Source: Desulfobacula sp.
Lineage (GTDB): Bacteria; Desulfobacterota; Desulfobacteria; Desulfobacterales; Desulfobacteraceae
Length of the DNA stretch: 23,767 bases
Direction: 5' to 3'
NCBI RefSeq assembly: GCF_021107415.1
Contig: NZ_JAIOSW010000136.1
Coordinates: forward strand, 1 to 23,767
Part shown: one piece after another, positions 22,228 through 23,767 of the stretch
Numbering within the stretch: the first letter of the stretch is position 1
Layout of the letters: each line of letters starts with the position of its first letter
Notes under the pieces: generated by a model
The model's database searches: none
What the model saw: the letters and a program-made list of their open reading frames with translations, nothing else
What the model was told of the DNA's origin: nothing
Translations under genes and position numbers: made by a program

Positions 22228-22305
22228 GTGTGGGAGCATATTTGGGTTGTGATAATAAGTGCCATGGAAACTTTCCCGGCCGAAAATGCTCCCACACGGT
22301 TTTTT
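22228..22305 (+). terminator. Hairpin with T-run after the permease gene
   Basis: GTGTGGGAGCAT (22228-22239) pairs perfectly with ATGCTCCCACAC (22286-22297). The 46-nt loop contains a small GGAAA-C-TTTCC hairpin (22266-22276), and CGG then TTTTTT follows the stem. It could terminate or attenuate transcription between the permease and the next receiver gene, or be a dispersed palindromic element that also ends transcription. Confidence 0.55.
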
Positions 22306-22337
22306 AAGATTGATGGTCACGTAAAAGGAGTGATGAC

Positions 22338-22826
22338 ATGGAAAAAGAAAAAATAAATTTATTAATAGTGGATGATGAAGAACAATTTCTGGCATCAATC
22401 ACTAAAAGCCTGGAATTAAGGGATTTTAATGTGATTGCGGTGAACAGAGGTGAAAAGGCCATTGAGGCTGCAAAAAACAATCCCATAGATATTGCCCTTG
22501 TGGATTTGAAAATGCCGGGAATATCCGGCGAAGAAACTTTAAAATTGCTTAAGCAGGAACATAAATGGATGGAAGTCGTCATACTGACCGGCCACGGTGC
22601 TGTCGATTCTGCGGTTGAGTGCACAAAAAGCGGTGCATATTCTTATCTGCAAAAACCCTGCGAGCTTAATTCACTTCTTTCTGCCCTGCAGGATGCATAT
22701 AAAATGAAAGTGATGAACAAAAAGAAAATTGAAGAAAAAAAGATGAATGAATTGTTAAATATCTCCTTTTCCAGCAGCCCAAGGGAAATTCTTCGCAAGT
22801 TAAGGGAAATGGACCAAGGGGACTGA
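22338..22826 (+). CDS. Stand-alone response regulator (receiver domain with charged tail)
   Basis: A 162-residue protein. Residues 5-125 are a receiver domain with DD (12-13), D56 in LVDLKMPGISG, Thr in ILTGHG and Lys in LQKPCE. The remaining ~37 residues are highly charged and helical (MNKKKIEEKKMNELLNISFS onward) and contain no DNA-binding or enzyme domain. It resembles the receiver of the permease fusion (both end in KPC plus an acidic/polar stretch). It may act as a phosphate sink or shuttle, or as a protein-protein regulator. AAGGAG lies 6 bp before the ATG. Confidence 0.87.
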   Translation: MEKEKINLLIVDDEEQFLASITKSLELRDFNVIAVNRGEKAIEAAKNNPIDIALVDLKMPGISGEETLKLLKQEHKWMEVVILTGHGAVDSAVECTKSGAYSYLQKPCELNSLLSALQDAYKMKVMNKKKIEEKKMNELLNISFSSSPREILRKLREMDQGD

Positions 22827-22851
22827 TACCGGTCCGTCACTTATCGACTAG

Positions 22852-22897
22852 CATGAAGAACATGAAGAAAACTAATAATTTCTTCGTGTTTTTCATG
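22852..22897. repeat. Stem-loop of the CATGAAGAACA / CTTCGTGTT type
   Basis: The 19-nt arms 22852-22870 and 22879-22897 pair with two G-T type mismatches around an 8-nt loop. The following bases, ATCTTTATGGTTAAAA, continue the pattern of a palindromic intergenic repeat that I recall as common in Desulfobacterota genomes. It starts 25 bp after the receiver gene. It lacks a clean T-run, so it is more likely a dispersed repeat than a classical terminator. Confidence 0.5.
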
Positions 22898-23116
22898 ATC
22901 TTTATGGTTAAAATATTTTCAATCTATTTAAAGCAGCCAAAGCATGGCCCCACAATAAATTCCTCAAAATTCAAAATTCTCATCTAAATTTATTTACAAT
23001 TTGGAAAAAAACCTGACACTTTTTTGAAAATATTTTTTCTTGCCCTCAAGCTTTAAAAATAAAAATATCTTTTATATTTCAAATACTTATATTTTTTGTT
23101 GTATTTAGAATCAACC

Positions 23117-23132
23117 CGGCATCATAGTTGCT
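23117..23132 (+). promoter_or_regulatory. Sigma-54 (-24/-12) promoter for the second Cache sensor gene
   Basis: CGGCATCATAGTTGCT has the invariant GG (23118-23119) and GC (23130-23131) with exactly 10 bp between them and an exact TTGCT. It differs from the first such site by C in place of the leading T. The transcript would start near 23143. A TTGACA at 23141-23146 with a poor -10 element is a weaker sigma-70-type alternative. Confidence 0.65.
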
Positions 23133-23180
23133 CTTAGTCTTTGACAGAGTATCGGATGAATATAAAAATAAGGGTACGTC

Positions 23181-23767
23181 ATGGATAAAAACGGTCACGA
23201 ACGTAAAGAAAAAGAAAATCGGCTCAAACGATCCATTTTAACTAATATGATCATCGTTCCATTTATTCCTTTTTTACTGGCCATAGGTGTCAGTTTTTAC
23301 TTTTTCACCACGGCACTTGAAGATAAGACCGTCAACAGTTTAAACCGAATAGTGGGAGATCATAGAGATATGATCGAGTCCTTTTTGATAGAACGTAAAT
23401 CAGACCTTGAATTCATCACAAACACTTACGATTTTGAAGAAATTAACGCTGCCAATGCCATTAATACCATATTTGAAAATTTAAAAAACCGGTCAGGTGC
23501 GTTTATTGATCTGGGTCTGTTTGATTCCCGGGGCATCCACGTAAGATATTCCGGCAAGTATCAATTAAAAGGAAAAAAATATAAGGATGAGGTATGGTTT
23601 GAAAAAGTAATGGAAACCGGAACCTATATCAGTGATATTTTTTTAGGATATAGAAATATTCCTCATTTTATTATTGCAGTTCGCCAGGGCAGCGGGAATA
23701 AAACCTGGGTACTCAGGGCAACCATTGATACACAGTATTTTTGTACGCTGGTATCAAAGGTGAGAAT
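23181..23767 (+). CDS. Cache-domain membrane sensor protein, probable histidine kinase (cut by window edge)
   Basis: The frame starts at ATG 23181 (AAGGG 6 bp upstream) and stays open for 195 codons to the right edge. A basic N-terminus precedes a transmembrane helix (about 19-43, MTNMIIVPFIPFLLAIGVSF-like). A periplasmic Cache region follows with GAFIDLGLFDSRGI, GKKYKDEVWF and YISDIFLGYRNIPHFIIAVRQ. These blocks match the Cache of the first kinase nearly motif for motif, so the two are paralogous sensors. Unlike that kinase it has no N-terminal receiver. The kinase domain would lie outside the window; its presence is inferred from the paralogue. Confidence 0.8.
   Translation, partial: MDKNGHERKEKENRLKRSILTNMIIVPFIPFLLAIGVSFYFFTTALEDKTVNSLNRIVGDHRDMIESFLIERKSDLEFITNTYDFEEINAANAINTIFENLKNRSGAFIDLGLFDSRGIHVRYSGKYQLKGKKYKDEVWFEKVMETGTYISDIFLGYRNIPHFIIAVRQGSGNKTWVLRATIDTQYFCTLVSKVR

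Larger units (their letters stand above)
22827..23180. other. 354-bp AT-rich intergenic region
   Basis: Between the stand-alone receiver and the second Cache sensor gene. It contains a 19-bp imperfect stem-loop near the left end and a sigma-54-type promoter near the right end, listed separately. No coding frame of note was found in it. Confidence 0.7.

Noticed and set aside
21838..22398. 186-codon minus-strand reading frame
   Set aside because: It overlaps the permease end, the hairpin region and the start of the receiver gene on the opposite strand; the translation shows no recognisable domain.
1..23767. CRISPR array, tRNA, rRNA or insertion sequence
   Set aside because: No regularly spaced repeats, no cloverleaf-like segment, no rRNA stretches and no transposase-like frame were found on reading both strands.

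Overview
The window looks like a chromosomal segment of an anaerobic, moderately AT-rich member of the Desulfobacterota, most like the Desulfobacter/Desulfobacula branch of the Desulfobacterales. This is an inference from gene content: an XrtA-type exopolysaccharide operon, a split three-gene proton-translocating transhydrogenase, Cache sensor kinases beside an SLC13-type anion permease, and sigma-54-type promoters. No rRNA, tRNA, CRISPR array or insertion sequence was seen.

Layout. (1) 1-1045: the end of an AbiEi-like antitoxin gene and a complete AbiEii-like nucleotidyltransferase toxin gene. (2) 1059-2702: a WecA/MraY-type sugar-phosphate transferase with a long extra membrane domain. (3) 2803-3238: a HicB/HicA toxin-antitoxin pair. 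(4) 3351-11127: a six-gene operon for exopolysaccharide export and chain-length control: TPR lipoprotein, periplasmic export protein, outer-membrane barrel, Wzz-like protein, BY-kinase-like ATPase and ExeA/GspA-like AAA ATPase. It ends at a strong hairpin terminator. (5) 11260-12166, minus strand: an XRE antitoxin and PIN toxin pair. (6) 12388-17622, minus strand: a tightly packed operon pntAa-pntAb-pntB plus a Na+/phosphate cotransporter-like gene. (7) 18040 to the right edge, plus strand: a signalling and transport cluster made of a REC-Cache histidine kinase, a REC domain fused to an SLC13 permease, a stand-alone REC protein, and a second Cache sensor protein cut by the window edge.

The cluster at the right is the best candidate for an undescribed system. 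A receiver domain with all its phosphorylation residues is attached directly to the N-terminus of a membrane permease. It is flanked by a kinase and a probable kinase with closely related Cache sensors, and each of those genes has a sequence matching the -24/-12 consensus of sigma-54 promoters. The simplest reading is a circuit in which an extracellular ligand controls uptake both by transcription and by direct phosphorylation of the transporter. That is inferred, not shown.

The second unusual point is pntB, which carries two complete tandem copies of the nucleotide-binding domain III. Both copies lack the Lys-Arg pair that normally holds the NADP(H) 2'-phosphate. Three separate toxin-antitoxin modules lie around the exopolysaccharide genes, which suggests that this part of the chromosome takes up accessory genes.
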